Source: Diphasiastrum complanatum
Taxonomy: Eukaryota > Streptophyta > Lycopodiopsida > Lycopodiales > Lycopodiaceae
Direction of reading: 5' to 3'
Assembly (NCBI GenBank): GCA_029204225.1
Contig: CM055104.1
Location: 55,302,038 to 55,366,037, forward strand
DNA length: 64,000 nt
Shown here: in pieces, positions 1 to 58,228 of the stretch
How positions within the stretch are numbered: position 1 is the first letter of the stretch
Layout of the letters: each line of letters starts with the position of its first letter
Program-made: the position numbers and the translations under genes
The notes under the pieces: generated by a model
What the model saw: the letters and a program-made list of their open reading frames with translations, nothing else
What the model was told of the DNA's origin: nothing
The model's database searches: none

Positions 1-46309
<46,309 letters not shown>

Positions 46310-46620
46310 GTAGGTATATCTTAGGAATACTAGTTTGACATTAGCGCTAAGTGCATAAGGGTGGCTAGATGTTGAATGTTTTGGATACATTTTTTAGGCA
46401 AAATTGATGGTTTTATGCTGATCTGACCTTAAGGTGTAAAATTTGATGAGTGAGTCATGAATGATTGCATAAAAGAAACATGGATGAATGAGCATGTGTT
46501 GGAGTTGTGTCTATTGTGGAAAAGAATTCTCAAGTACTCACTTTTTCCCTACTTTTTTCGGATGTTTTCTCGAGGAATTTGGTGCATAAAATTGTTAATA
46601 TAAATGTTGGAGATCTAAAT
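46310..46620 (+). other. Intron 11 before Gypsy-3
   Basis: Intron sequence with no feature recognised. Its last five bases, TAAAT, are the Gypsy-3 target duplication. Confidence 0.6.
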
Positions 46621-47061
46621 AGTTATGGACTCGGCTCATTACATTCGCCGCGTCCATTTACATTTACTTTACTTTATGCATAAGCAGGCCTTGGGCCCTT
46701 TCTTATTCATTAGTGACACTTAGACTATATGGTTGGCCTTTGGCCTTATTACTCATTATCAAGCCATTTGGACATATTAATGAAGAGTGGGGGCCTTCTT
46801 GGAGGGCGCCTTATTTTCCCTCCCAGTTGGGCCCTAGCCACCGAAAGCTTCCTTTTAGGGCTTCCTCTTGGCTATAAGTAGGGAAACTGTCATTTGTTAT
46901 TCAGCTGATGATATTGATCTCTCTCTTAAGCCTCCTTAATCTCTCTCTTCCCTGCTTTCTAGGGTTAAGTCTTGCTTATGTGCTGCTTTCATAGCTTAAG
47001 TCTTGCTTATGTGATGCTTTCATAACTTAGCTCTAGATCAGCTGTAGCTCTATTCGTAACT
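46621..47061 (+). repeat. Gypsy-3 5' LTR
   Basis: AGTTATGGACTCGG to TTCGTAACT, followed by the PBS TGGTATCAGAGCA. It carries the same TATAAGTA box as Gypsy-1. Confidence 0.94.
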
Positions 47062-47737
47062 TGGTATCAGAGCACTTTCCTGAGCACAATCTGGAATTTT
47101 TTTTTGCTGCCTTGCCTTGCTCCTCCATCACTGTTCCTACAGCTCCATTGCTGCCTTGACAGCCCTGCTCCTTCCACTCCTTCCTGTCCAGCACTCCCCC
47201 TGCCTTGCCCCCTCTCTTCCTTGTTGCCCAGTGCTTCTCCTCCTTCCTTCCATCGCTGTCCCTGCCTTCCGACCTGTCACTTTCATCTGATATTTTTCCA
47301 GTTTGCAGCCATCTTCCACAATCAGTTCCCAGACTGTCCAGTGCCCATCCTCATCCAAGAATTACCCAATTCCGACATCATTTGCTGTTCCAAACCGCCA
47401 AAATTCTTCAACCTGTACATCGCTGCCCTAGCACTCCCGACTTGTCACTTTTGCCTATTTTTTTTCTCCGTTTCCAGCTATCTTTTACAGCTTATCAAAA
47501 GGCTGTCCAGCGCCCATTCTCCACCACATTTCACGGAATTCCGACTCCGTTTGATCTTTCAAATTGACATTTTTCCCTTGGCTGTCTAGCGCATTTTTAC
47601 AGCCTTCGTTTCCCACTTTTTCAATTGTTAATTGCTGCCCTTTCTTAGTTGTGATAATATTGCTTGTAATAGGCTAATTTGGGGTGACGACAAGAGTCTG
47701 CTCCCTCAAGTTTTCGTCTATTCCTTCCACTATCATT

Positions 47738-49012
47738 ATGGCGCATTCACCTACCCCGAGTGAGACTACTCAGGAAACCTTATCCGATCAGTTTCGTCGC
47801 ATGGATGAGACCCTTTGATACAGTTATGACGGGCTTTGCTACTATGCATGCAGTCACAGATTGATTCTTTACAGCCTCATGGTCCTGGTAAAGCTCTTGT
47901 TTTTCCTTCATTTGGGACTCCCCCTCCATTGGGATTTCCATCTTCCTCTGCTAGTCCGCCTAGTGGTGGACCGTTCATTGCACCTAACCCACCTCCTGGT
48001 TTCTTTTCACGTCCCCCACTTCCTGAGCCACACTTTGCTCGAGACTTTCGTGATAGGGTACAGCTTGCTACCTATTCTGGTTCCTCAGACGGGAACTTAT
48101 TAGAGAATTGGTTTGCTAAGCTTGACACATATTTTCAGATCTACCCTAAGACTGATCCTCAGAAGATCCAGTTGGCTGCTTTACATTTAGATGGACGCGC
48201 CGCCACGTGGTGGCGAGTTTATCGAGCTGATCCTGATTGGGAAGGGCTCCATTTATGGCATATCTTTCGCCGTGACCTCCGTCATGCTATGATTGATCCT
48301 CAGTGGCTCGACCGCCAACGTGATACATTCTGTAGTCTCACTCAGACCAGTGACCTTGCCTCTTATACAGATCAGTTTATGGAGCTTTCTTATCTTTTCG
48401 CAGATCTACAGCCCATTGAGCTTATTTCTCGTTACATTGCTGGGCTTCGTGGTGCTTTACGTTATGATGTTTCTTCCTTCCGTCCTCCCACACTTGTTGA
48501 GGCGATGTCTCTTGCTAGTACTTTACAGCATAAGTACTCTGACACCCTTCCTTCTCGCTTCTCCCGACCCCGTCCTTCTACTTCATCTTTTCCCACTACG
48601 TCCACCCCTACACCTGCCCCTTCTGTTCCAGCTCTCTCCATTGTCCCTTCGTCTCCTCGTCCTCCGACTCCTCAACCTGCTTTTGTCCGACGTTACACGT
48701 TTGCAGAGTTCGCTGACCTTCAGCAGAAGCGTCTTTGCTTTCATTGTAAGAGTCCTGACCATTTTGCCCGTGATTGCCGTCAGCCTCTCCCTACTACTAC
48801 TGCTGTTTTTTACCATGAGGGCACTACTCCAGATGATTCTGATATCTACATTCATATTTCTGATGAGCCTGACCTATCCTCTAAGCCTTCCACTGATTTA
48901 CTTCCTGCTACTTGCCATGCTCAGCTTGCCTATGCTACTTGGATAGGGCGTCCTGGTCCTCGTTCCATTCGGTTACGTGTACGTATTACAAGTCGTGAGT
49001 ATATGCTTTAGT
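47738..49012 (+). pseudogene. Gypsy-3 gag
   Basis: Starts MAHSPTPSETTQETLSDQFR and is broken by a stop and frameshift near 47820. From 47836 one frame holds the gag core (GSSDGNLLENWFAKLDTYF, DGRAATWWRVYRADPDW) and knuckle CFHCKSPDHFARDC. It ends at a one-base deletion before the protease. Confidence 0.9.
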
Positions 49013-49496
49013 TGATACTGGCAGCACTTATTCTTTTATTAGCAGTTATATCACTAGTCAGATCCGTGCTTCACCTGTTCCTGCTTCACAGCCTCTCACA
49101 GTTGAGGTTGCCAGTTCCCATTCTTTTCCTAGTTCTCAGATGTTTCAGCGTTTACCATACTGCATTGGAGATTTTTCTGGACAGGCAGATCTTTACATTA
49201 TTCCTATGGAGCGTTATGATCTTATCCTTGGTGCTGATTGGTTTGCATCTCTTGGAGCCGTTACACTGGACTTGACACAATAGACATTGACATTTGTACA
49301 TGATGCAGTTACACACTCACTTGTTGGCATTGATTCTCAGGGAGACTTCCAGTTGATTACTGGGAAGCAGTTTATTCGCAGCCTGCCGAAGGCTCATTGT
49401 GCAGCCTTATTATGTATTCAGCGGGCAGTACCAGTTCCTCCAGTTTCTACTCCAGCAGCTGTTCCTCAGGTGATCTCTGACTTATTACATCAGTAA
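49010..49496 (+). pseudogene. Gypsy-3 protease and truncated pol
   Basis: LVDTGSTYSFISSYI, then YDLILGADWFASLGAVTLDL with a stop, then the RT lead-in to DLLHQ. It ends at the deletion junction with the 3' LTR. Confidence 0.88.
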
Positions 49497-49827
49497 TAAG
49501 GCCTTTGGCCTTATTACTCATTATTAGGCCATTTGGACATATTACTGGAGAGTGGGGGCCTTCTTGGAGGGCGCACTATTTTCCCTCCCAGTTGGGCCCT
49601 AGCCACCGGAAGCTTCCTTTTAGGGCTTCCTCTTGGCTATAAGTAGGGAAACTGTGTCATTTGTTATTCAGCTGATGATATTGATCTCTCTCTTTAGCCT
49701 CCTTAATCTTTCTCTTTCTTGCTTTCTAGGGTTAAGTCTTGCTTATGTGATGCTTTCATAGCTTAGTCTTGCTTATGTGATGCTTTCATAGCTTAGCTTT
49801 AGATCAGCTGTAGCTCTATTTGTAACT
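49497..49827 (+). repeat. Gypsy-3 3' LTR, 5' part deleted
   Basis: Matches the last three quarters of the 5' LTR from GGCCTTTGGCCTTATTAC onwards. Ends TGTAACT before TAAAT. Confidence 0.9.
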
Positions 49828-49885
49828 TAAATATGTAAAAAAATGGATGAATGAGCATGCAAAAGCATAATACCATCTTCTAGTG

Positions 49886-50300
<415 letters not shown>

Positions 50301-50320
50301 CAGCAGAGCGCGCTACCTAG

Positions 50321-50606
50321 GAGAGAGAGAGAGAGAGAGAGATATATGGTGAGTGAGAGAGAGTGTGTGTGTTGTGATTTGTGTGTGTGTGTGTGTGTGA
50401 AAGATGGTGATGTGTGAGTGTGAGATGGTTTGTGTGTGCATGTGTGTGTGTGAGAATTGTGTGTATGTGTGTGTGTGTGTGAGAGTGAGTGAAAGAGAGG
50501 ATTTGTGTGTGTGTTTTGTGTGACATGATGTGTGTGTGTGTGTGCGAGTTTAGGGTTTAGGGTTTAGGGTGAGAGAGAGAGAGAGATATTATATTTGTGT
50601 GTGCTT

Positions 50607-50649
<43 letters not shown>

Positions 50650-50656
50650 GGGGGGA
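50321..50656. repeat. GA and GT microsatellites with short telomere-type repeat
   Basis: Mixed (GA)n and (GT)n tracts. Three perfect TTTAGGG units (50549-50569), the plant telomere repeat, sit inside. Confidence 0.9.
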
Positions 50657-50998
50657 GATGGACGCTTCTCCCATTTGGGACGAGGTGGAGTCGTTGCCCG
50701 ACAAAAAGTTGGCTGAAAATGCCTCTCGGGTCCGAGCACATTTGGGAGGATTGTGTACTCGACCCACAGGGGGGCGCTACGGGATCGGCCTTTGTATAGC
50801 CATTCCCCCCTGCGGAGAGGGCTCACATTCTCGAGACATATGCTGAGCCAGGTGCTGAGGCCGGCAGGCCATCCACAGATGCCGCGGAGATCCCTTACAC
50901 TAGTGCACCCATCGTCACCCCCGCCAACGGTCGCGCCTTCGCTTCCGCCACCGCCACCCCACCCCCTCTGCCAATACTCCCTATGGATCCACAGCCTC
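50657..50998 (+). other. GC-rich coding-like stretch of unknown origin
   Basis: An open frame from 50658 reads MDASPIWDEVESLPDKKLAE and ends at TGA near 50846; another frame continues with alanine/proline-rich codons. The base composition is unlike the surrounding intron. I do not recognise a family. It could be a captured gene piece or part of a DNA transposon linked to the CpG-rich repeat to its left. Confidence 0.35.
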
Positions 50999-51427
50999 TG
51001 TTAAGAATTAATGTTTATTTTGATACCCCTTAATGATAGTTTGGCCATGCCTGCGTGCTATTTTTAGGGGCCATTCTATTTATTGTAAATTCGTTTTTAA
51101 GGCTTATGCATGTAGGTGGGCGCATGACAAATAAATTAGGATCTATTTAGTACTTGGAAATTCATCTTAGGACTTTACCCAATATAAGTAGTAGTTATAG
51201 CAATTGGCTTTTGCTCTTTTGCTATTTGCTTTAGGTTCTTAGCTTTTCTCATTGATTAGAGAATCTATTTAAGTAGGCTCGCGCCCCACCACAATCATAC
51301 CATTCAATTCATTCCATTCAATTCCATTATGCTAGAGCATTGCTCAATTCTCCTATGATCTGAATTCTCTCTATGGTGCTAGTAGGACTACTACCTTCAT
51401 CTAGAATTTGTATCACAAATTCTGACA
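50999..51427 (+). repeat. Copia-3 5' LTR
   Basis: TGTTAAGAATTAATG to AATTCTGACA, followed by TGGTATTAGAGCA as PBS. Ends are TG...CA. A single copy in the window. Confidence 0.85.
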
Positions 51428-52120
51428 TGGTATTAGAGCAGGCTATTTGGTAAGAGAGAGAGATTGTTTGCAGGGTTGCAAGAAGATTAATTGGAGGAGA
51501 CAAAGCTGCATGCGGAGTTGACGGTGTTGGAAAGACAACGGATCTAGATCTTTGCACCTGGATCGCTGCTAGTGGTATCAAATCTGCTGTTGGTGTCTAT
51601 CACTGAGATTGATTGAGACAGGTTGCTGGCTGCACGTTGGATTGCAACCTATTGATTGCAGGAATCAAATTGATTGAGACAAATTACTAGCTGCATGTTG
51701 GATTGTTGCCTACTGATTGTAGAAATCAGATTGATTGCTTGCAGATCACTGACTGTCTAAAATCTTGGATCACTGCAAAACAGATCTAGGATCTGTTCGC
51801 TGGTACTTTGACAGAGCTGGTTCGTTGGTAGTCTGACAGAGCTGGTTTCGCTGGTAGTCTGACAGAGCTGGTTCGCTGGTAATCTGACAGAGCTGTTCGC
51901 TGACAGACCTGATCGCTACACCTGTTCGCTGGTAGTTTGACAGATCTGTTCGTTGGTTGTCTGACTGCGCTGATCACTGGTTGTCTAACAGAGCTGTTTG
52001 CTGGTAGTCTGACAGATCTGTTCGCTGGTTGTCTGGCAGATACGTTCACTAGTTTTCTGATAGATCTGCTTGCTGATTGGAGCAAAATCAAGTTGTTGGA
52101 AGTTGCTTCAGATCAGTATT
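51428..52120 (+). repeat. Copia-3 leader with two tandem-repeat blocks
   Basis: A unit of about 60 bp occurs twice (51609-51732; ATTGATTGAGACA start). Then about ten imperfect units of 25-28 bp (TTCGCTGGTAGTCTGACAGAGCTG type) at about 51797-52078, just before the gag ATG at 52121. Noncoding. Confidence 0.85.
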
Positions 52121-53317
52121 ATGGCAAGATTGAATGATGTTGTGTTACCGGAGTCTAGCAAGCTAGATGGAACGAACTACTGTATTTGGAAGTTCAACAG
52201 GCAGAAAATTTTCCAGGATAGACAATATTGGGATATCGTCACAGGTGTTGAGATACCTCCTACCACTGTTAGGGAGTTGCGAGAGTATCAGAGACATAGA
52301 AGAAAATCTCATCATATCATCAACTTGTCAGTTAGAGATATGATTATACCTCATATCAGAGATGTTGCTGGACCCAAGGAGGCTTGGGATATACTGAAGA
52401 ACTTGTATGAGACGGTAAATCAATCACGAATCTTATTCTTGACTAATAAGCTTCAGACATTGAAGATGGGTACATGTGAATCAGTAACGGACTACTTTAC
52501 TGGAGTGAAAGATCTGAGAGGACAACTTATTGCTGTTGGAGAAAGTGTTCAAGATTCAGTGTTGGTATCCATTGTACTTAATAGTCTACCTTTGGCCTAT
52601 CAGAACTTTGTAATGATGCTATCGTTAATAAAAACGAGGCCTTCTTTCAATGAGCTAAATGCCATCTTACTACAGGAAGAAATGAGACAACAAAATATCG
52701 TCAACAGGGACGATTTCAAGGAACAAGCATTCCTGGCAAAGAAACAAGAGCAAAGTTCCAAGAAGGGTGGCAAAGGGAAGAAGAAGAAGAAGGAGCAGCT
52801 AGATACAGAGGAGAATCAATCAAATCGATCAGAAGATGGGAAGAAAGTGGTTCGAAAAGGAAACTGCTTTATTTGCGGAAAATCAGGACATTATGCAAAG
52901 GAATGTTGGCATAACAAGTTCAAGAAAAAGCAGGATGGGAATTTTGCTGAAGAAGAAGAAACATCTAATGCAAAATTGAGTGCTTTGGATCTTGAAGATT
53001 GTGAGTTGTTTTCGGCATCGACATCTTCTGGTGGTGGCTTCTCGAAGGAAGAAGACTATTGGTTTATTGATTTAGGAGCTTCGAAGCACATGACACCTAG
53101 GCGAGACTGGCTATCTAATTTTCAAAAATTAGATGATGGGTCAAATGTGAAGTTGGGAGACAACTACACATATGATATAAAGGGAGTTGGAAAAGTACAA
53201 GTACAACTACCTTCAGGGAAGATTGGAAACGTAAAGGATGTGCTTTATGTACCAAGAATCAAGAAAAACTTACTCAGTATCAGCTATTGCAAAGCAACAC
53301 ATGGTGGTACAGTTTGA
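52121..53317 (+). pseudogene. Copia-3 gag and protease
   Basis: Starts MARLNDVVLPESSKLDGTNY. Gag UBN2-type region (AWDILKNLYETVNQSRILFL, LKMGTCESVTDYF), lysine-rich linker, knuckle CFICGKSGHYAKEC. The protease active site reads FIDLGASKHMT where Copia elements have D-S/T-G, so it is probably inactive. The pre-integrase block KDVLYVPRIKKNL follows, then a frameshift near 53285. Confidence 0.92.
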
Positions 53318-54362
53318 TGAACAGCGGTGTCTCATCAAGAGGAAAAATAATGTAGTAGTAGTTGAGGGCATACTTGTTGGGCGGTTGTACAACCTTCAGG
53401 CTCAGGTGCTGGATCATCACGCAAGTGTTGCGGATATTGGATCAATGAGTAAGTTATGGCACGAGAGGTAAGGACATCTGAATCACAAAAGTCTACAAGT
53501 CTTGAGGAAATTTAACATGGGTACAGGTTTACCTCAAGTCGTTTATGATCACAAGGTTTTTGAAGGTTGTGTCTTAGGCAAGCATCATATGAAGAAATTT
53601 TTGCCTAGTACATTCAGGGCAAAAAATGTTCTAGAAGTTGTTCATACAGATTTGTGTGGTCCTATGAGAACTCAATCTTATGGGGGAGCAAGTTACCTTA
53701 TGGTGTTTGTGGATGATTATGGATTTATCTTTTGAAGAATAAGGGTGAAGCATTCAAATATTTCACATGGTTTAAGACACAGGTGGAGAAAGAAACAGAT
53801 AGACAAATTAAGATACTTCACTCAGACAAAGGGGGAGAGTATCTTTCTATGGAATTTCAGGTGTTTTGCAAGGATCATGGTATAAAGAGACAACTTGCAA
53901 ATACAGACACGCCTCAACAAAATGGAGTTGCGGAAAGAAAGAACCGGTCTATAGTGGAAATTGCGAGGAGTATGCTCAAGAGTAAAAATCTTCCAAATAT
54001 GTTTGGGGGTGAAGCAGTTAAGACGACGACTACTACAAGACTAGATATTGCTTATGCTGTGAGTATGGTTAGTCAGTTTATGGCTAAGCCTAAGCAGATT
54101 CATTAAAGCTGCTAAGCGAATACTCAGATATATCCAGGGCACTTTGAGATTTGGTATTCTCTATGGTAGACAATATGATTTGAAATTACAAGGATATGTG
54201 GATGCTGATTGGGCTGGAGATGCGGAAGACCGAAGATCTACTACAGGTTATGTTTTTAGTCTTGGTTCTGGTGCTATCTCTTGGAGTTGAAAGAAGCGGC
54301 ATACTATTTCTTTATCATCTACAGAGGCATAATATCGAGCTACTAAGGCAGCTAGCTCCATC
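53285..54362 (+). pseudogene. Copia-3 integrase and RNase H remnants
   Basis: Three frames: LWHERxGHLNHKSLQVLRKF region, integrase VVHTDLCGPMRTQSYGGASY, ILHSDKGGEYLSMEFQVF and TPQQNGVAERKNRS. A deletion jumps to RLDIAYAVSMVSQFMAKP (end of RT) and RNase H (YVDADWAGDAEDRRSTTG). No catalytic YVDD. Confidence 0.88.
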
Positions 54363-55332
54363 TTGTGTTAGAGGTAATTGATGCTTGTATGTTCAGGAAA
54401 TTAGCAAGGAGGAAGAGAAGATCAGAGAGAGAGTCTGACATTTGGTATCAGAGCAAACGTTTGCAAGTTTTGGAAGCTTGGGACAGCAAAAAACAAAAAC
54501 GTTCTAGAGAGAGAAAGGGCAGTTTTTTGCTCATAACTTTTGATTGAGAGCTCAGATGGCTATGGGATTTGTTGCAAACTGTTCCTGTTGCCAAGGCACT
54601 ATAGATTAGTCACAGAAACCAGCCCCAACAGCGAAATCCAAGTGATTTTGAAAATTTTCTTGTAGCTGGTGGGCGCTGGTAGGGTGAAGAGTTTTTTCTT
54701 CATAACTTTCCACTCGGTTCTTGGATCATCTTCAAATTTTTGGATTCTTCTAGGCAGACCTCAAGGGCTGTAGTATGCAATTTACAGCAAAGAAAACAGA
54801 GTCCTATGGTGTTTTTTCAAAATCGCGAGCTGATTGTAGGCTTCATCCTTCAAATTGAAGCTCAGACATCTGAAGTTGGGCACCTACAGAAGCCCTCAGA
54901 TCAGCAACCTACTATCTGAAGCTAAATCAGAGAAGCAAGCGGGCTTTTGAGCCTTAAATTGGACAAATTGGACCAGATAGATGGCTGTCCAAATAGCGAG
55001 GGCAGAAATGTCAAAAATTCCGGATTTCTTTTGGTAAATTTTAGGTTTTTACTCAGTTTGTTGGAGCCCCATACCTGAAATCAGATCAGTCAGCTACTCA
55101 ACTCAAGAACCGGGAAAGTTGGCACCGTTTTGGAGCTTCAAACTAGGATTTTCCGGGACAGCATGTCTGAAATCTTGGGTAAAAGAGCTGAGAGGGTTCC
55201 TCTTCGTAATTTCTTTGGAAGTACAGTCCTCAGAAACAGCTAAGTCATCTTTCCTTTCCCTTGTACAGTTGTAAATTAGTCTTTTTTACTGTTTTCATCA
55301 GATGTTAAGGTACCTCTCTTTCAATTCCGAAG

Positions 55333-56239
55333 ATGACCACTCCTCAGGGACCTGAGCAACCCCCGGAGAGAGGCTTCGACGAACTTGAAACAAAAGCCTT
55401 GGCTTATAGTAAAGGGAAAGAACCCATGGAAATGGAAGAACAGGAACAGTTCGTCGAAGAACTCGACGAACTGGTTACCAAGGAGCAGTTTCTCCAATTG
55501 GTAACAAAAGTGGATGAACTGAAGTTGGCATTAGCCAATTTCAAGTCCAGTGTGCATGACTCGTTCGCTGAACTCTAGAGCTTGATTTTGAGTTCCTCGA
55601 AAGGAAGCCTTCCCTCCACTTCTCAGTTGTCCCCTTCTCCACTTCCATCAGTTTCGGGTGAGACTTTACGGTCTCACCCCAGTGTCTTTAAAGATTTAAA
55701 GCCTCCTACTTCTAATGGGGAAGAGAAGGATACAAACCTTCCTCAGCAAATAGAAGAACATTCATGCTCTTAAACAGACCCCTGACCATTTGCAAGCTAT
55801 TGAGGCCAATCTTTCCTTAGGGCCCATGGCCTATAAGTGGTGGTTAAATCTCCAGGAGACTGGGCAGGCTCCTCGGTCATGGAAAGCTTTTGAAGAAGCC
55901 TTCCTAAGAGGATTCCTACCTGAAAATGAACTTGATAGAGCCTGGGAAGTTTGGGAAAGAACAGTAATGGACAAGTCCCTCATCCAATATATCTCGCAAT
56001 ATCGAGAAGCAATTTTAAAGATTAAAAGTATGGATGATTATCAGAAAAGCAGGGGATTTGTCCATGGCCTCAAAGATGAATATAAAGTAGAGGTCCAGAG
56101 AAACTCGCCTACTACCCTTGAGCAAGCTCTCAGATATGCTCAAATCTATGATGATTCAGTGGGTAGGAAGAGGGCGAGACAACAGCCACTTTCTGTGCAG
56201 TCTCCTCAGAAAAACTTTCAATTCAAAAAGAAATTTTAA
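55333..56239 (+). pseudogene. Gypsy-4 gag
   Basis: MTTPQGPEQPPERGFDELET, an acidic and coiled segment with a stop at 55576, then after a frame change the gag core YKWWLNLQETGQAPRSWKAF and YISQYREAILKIKSM. Ends in a basic run without a clear zinc knuckle. Confidence 0.85.
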
Positions 56240-56423
56240 AAAAGAAAGAATCAAGATAAATTTAAAAGTGAAGCTCCTCAGAAGTCAGACAGTGTCCCAA
56301 GGGGCCTTTCACTAAAAAAGATAAGAATGATAAGAAACAAGTTCATCTTGTTCAGACTGTATGTTTCATCAGTGACTCGGCAGCTTCCGAGATCAAAGTG
56401 TATCATGAAGATCATGAACACTG

Positions 56424-56612
56424 TTGCCAACTGACCTCTGCAATGCTAGGAGACCCTTCAACTTTGAGCCGCATGACCTAGTACGTATGCATGGGAAAGT
56501 TGGTAACCAGTCAGTAAGAGTTATGGTTGATGATGGGGCAACCCATAATTTCATCAAATACACCCTGGTTAAAAAGCTTAAACTACCAGAAGTACCTAGT
56601 CAGCATAGGTAA
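56424..56612 (+). pseudogene. Gypsy-4 protease
   Basis: VRVMVDDGATHNFIKYTLVK; the active-site triplet is DDG instead of D-S/T-G. Ends at a stop at 56610. Confidence 0.8.
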
Positions 56613-56731
56613 ATAGTTTCATTAGCTAAGGATGAAGATAAAAAAATATGGGAAACTATGGTAAGTAATTTGAATCTTTTTATTCAGGGGTACCAAGATG
56701 AAATAAACTTTCAGATAATGCACAGAGCCAG

Positions 56732-58228
56732 TTGCATGGGGAGCATGATGTTCCCAACAGTCCTATGGTCTGCAGTTCAGAGCTCTGTCAGCTAATCGAA
56801 GACGAAGACCATCAGGTATTCTTATGTGACTTTCAGTTTATTCCTGAAGTTTCTATTTCCAGTTCTATACAGCAAAAAATCAGTAAATTAGAAACTTTAT
56901 TGTCTAAATTTAAAGATGTTTTTCCTGAAGATTTGCCACATGGTTTACCACCTAGCAGAGAGGTAGATCATTTAATAAACCTAGTACCAGGTATAGCACC
57001 TGTTCCTAAACCTCCGTATCGGGTCAGCCGAACAGAGGATGAAGAAATAACTAGGCAGTTAACAGATTATCTTGGGAAAGGCCAAATTCAGACCAGTAGT
57101 TCACCATGGGCCTCACCAGTCCTATTGGTGAAAAAGAAAGAGGGGTCTATGCATCTTTGCGTAGATTACAGAGCCCTCAATCAAGTCACAATTAAGAATA
57201 AGTACCCTATGCCTCGGGCAGACGAGTTGTTTGATCAACTCAACGGGGCTAAGTTTTTTAGTAAAATAGACCTCAGATCGAGATATCATCAAGTCTGTAT
57301 GAAGTCGGAAGATGTCTCGAAAACAGCTTTTAGGACTCGTCACGGTCATTATGAGTTTAAGGTGATGCCATTTGGGCTCACAAATGCTCCAGCTACCTTT
57401 ATGACCTTGATGAACAGTGTCCTCAGACCATACTTGGGTAAGTTTGTAGTCGTATTTTTAGATGACATCCTCGTCTACAGTAAACCGAGGAAGGAGCATC
57501 TAAAACACCTCAGAAAGGTGTTTCGACTGCTCATAAAGCATAAGCTTTATGCTAAACAATCCAAGTGTGAATTCTTCATTGAAGAAGTAGCATATTTGGG
57601 TCACATTATCTCGTCAGATGGGATTAAGATGGACCCGAATAAGGTTAAAGCCATACTCAGTTGGCTGAGACCTCAGAATATTTTGGAACTAAAGATCTTT
57701 CTTGGTTTGGCGGGATATTATAGACGATTTGTCAAGGAATATGCTCAGATAGCAGTTCCCATGACAAATCTTCTCAAGGGGAAGGGAAAGGAGTTCATTT
57801 GGGAGTCTGCACAGCAGGAGAGCTTTGATGCTCTCAAAATAGCCTTAGCTACAACACCAGTTCTAAAAGTCGTCGACCCCAATCAGCCATTTGTGGTCGA
57901 AACAAATGCTAGCGACTTTGCAGTTGGTGCTGTGCTAACTCAGAGTGGACGACCAATTGCGTTCGAGAGTAAAAAACTCGAGCCAGCTCAGACTAGGTAC
58001 AGTGCCTATGAAAAGGAACTCTTTTCTATAGTCCATGCCCTTAAGACTTGGAGGCATTATTTGTATGGTGCCAACTTTGAGGTCCTGACAGACCATGAGA
58101 GTCTCAGATACCTTTGCAATCAACCTGAGCTTAGAGGTCGGAAAGCTCGTTGGGCAGAGTTGATGCAAGAGTTTGATATGTCTATCAAATATAGACGAGG
58201 GAAATTATACAGTAGCAGATGCCCTTAG
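56732..58228 (+). pseudogene. Gypsy-4 reverse transcriptase and RNase H
   Basis: Nearly 500 open codons. RT shows [52 protein letters not shown] and [11 protein letters not shown] (catalytic DD). RNase H shows [19 protein letters not shown] (the usual D is N) and [21 protein letters not shown] one-base shift near 58195 breaks the link to integrase. Confidence 0.94.

Larger units (their letters stand above)
46621..49827 (+). mobile_element. Gypsy-3, internally deleted chromovirus copy
   Basis: 5' LTR 46621-47061, leader, gag and protease; then pol and the first part of the 3' LTR are gone. The remaining 3' LTR ends TGTAACT at 49827. Perfect TAAAT duplications (46616-46620 and 49828-49832) show one insertion followed by internal deletion. 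Close to Gypsy-1 in sequence. Confidence 0.94.
50999..54362 (+). mobile_element. Copia-3, RT deleted, no 3' LTR
   Basis: 5' LTR 50999-51427, PBS, a long repeated leader, gag-protease, integrase pieces and an RNase H end. The RT core is missing between about 54010 and 54030. The element stops near 54362, where Gypsy-4 begins, so its 3' LTR was lost. Confidence 0.9.
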
